The notes under the pieces are model-generated. The model made no database searches. It had not been told where the DNA came from and was given only the letters and a program-made list of their open reading frames with translations. The position numbers and the translations under genes are program-made. Positions 63,182-64,000 of a DNA stretch of 64,000 nt are shown here, in pieces. This DNA comes from Paludibacterium yongneupense DSM 18731 (lineage in GTDB: Bacteria; Pseudomonadota; Gammaproteobacteria; Burkholderiales; Chromobacteriaceae), in contig NZ_AUGZ01000020.1 in the NCBI RefSeq assembly GCF_000422925.1, positions 36,217 through 100,216 of the forward strand. Reading direction: 5' to 3'. How positions within the stretch are numbered: the stretch's first letter is position 1; the number at the start of each line of letters is the position of its first letter.

Positions 63182-64000
<819 letters not shown>

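Overview
The window is a 64 kb piece of a GC-rich betaproteobacterial chromosome. Placement in the Neisseriales (Chromobacterium-like) is an inference. It rests on the order tpiA-secG-tRNA-Leu-nuoA...N, a DUF2818 gene directly after nuoN, separate nuoC and nuoD, the flagellin/FlaG/FliD/FliS cluster, and paired lipid A acyltransferase genes diverging from metK. Coding density is high, operons are tight with many ATGA/TGATG overlaps, and almost everything is chromosomal housekeeping or envelope biology. I see no prophage, insertion sequence, integron or CRISPR array.

Layout. 1-9.2 kb: sugar and glycan genes (C-methyltransferase end, NAD-dependent epimerase, GT2 glycosyltransferase, and a 2295-residue protein with a methyltransferase and several glycosyltransferase domains), directly upstream of flagellin and so probably flagellin glycosylation. 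9.3-14.9 kb: late flagellar genes (fliC with a sigma-28 promoter, flaG, fliD, fliS, fliT-like, a DUF2802 protein, a FliK-like and a truncated FlhB-like export switch protein). 14.9-20 kb: fixH-like, lysE-type exporter with divergent Lrp-type regulator, two unknown genes, yicC and rph. 20-24.1 kb: on the minus strand, rstA-rstB-(Asr-like repeat protein)-ydgD-like protease, an acid/envelope stress module with a perfect RstA-box match. 24.3-27.4 kb: small accessory stretch with a solitary AAA ATPase and a winged-helix/nucleotidyltransferase plus HEPN pair (toxin-antitoxin type). 27.6-34.6 kb: dusA, a polyamine-binding-protein-like gene, rdgB, hemW, ridA, DUF2147, recG. 34.6-37.7 kb: LysR regulator divergent from aguB-aguA (agmatine to putrescine). 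37.7-43.5 kb: an intergenic stretch with a possible small RNA or small ORF, a Pit phosphate transporter, and pstSCAB. 43.5-59.6 kb: tpiA, secG, tRNA-Leu(GAG), nuoA-N, DUF2818. 59.8-64 kb: three small envelope genes, two LpxL-type acyltransferases, and metK running off the end.

The best candidates for a second look are the rstAB/asr-like/ydgD module, whose Asr-like product is a 308-residue signal-peptide-bearing Lys/Ala repeat protein; the giant glycosyltransferase next to flagellin; the HEPN/MNT pair with a duplicated operator-like leader; the unexplained 37.7-37.98 kb intergenic region; and a 7-bp tandem duplication that breaks the frame of the essential gene metK. Starts and functions were judged by eye from sequence and family knowledge; no database search was run.
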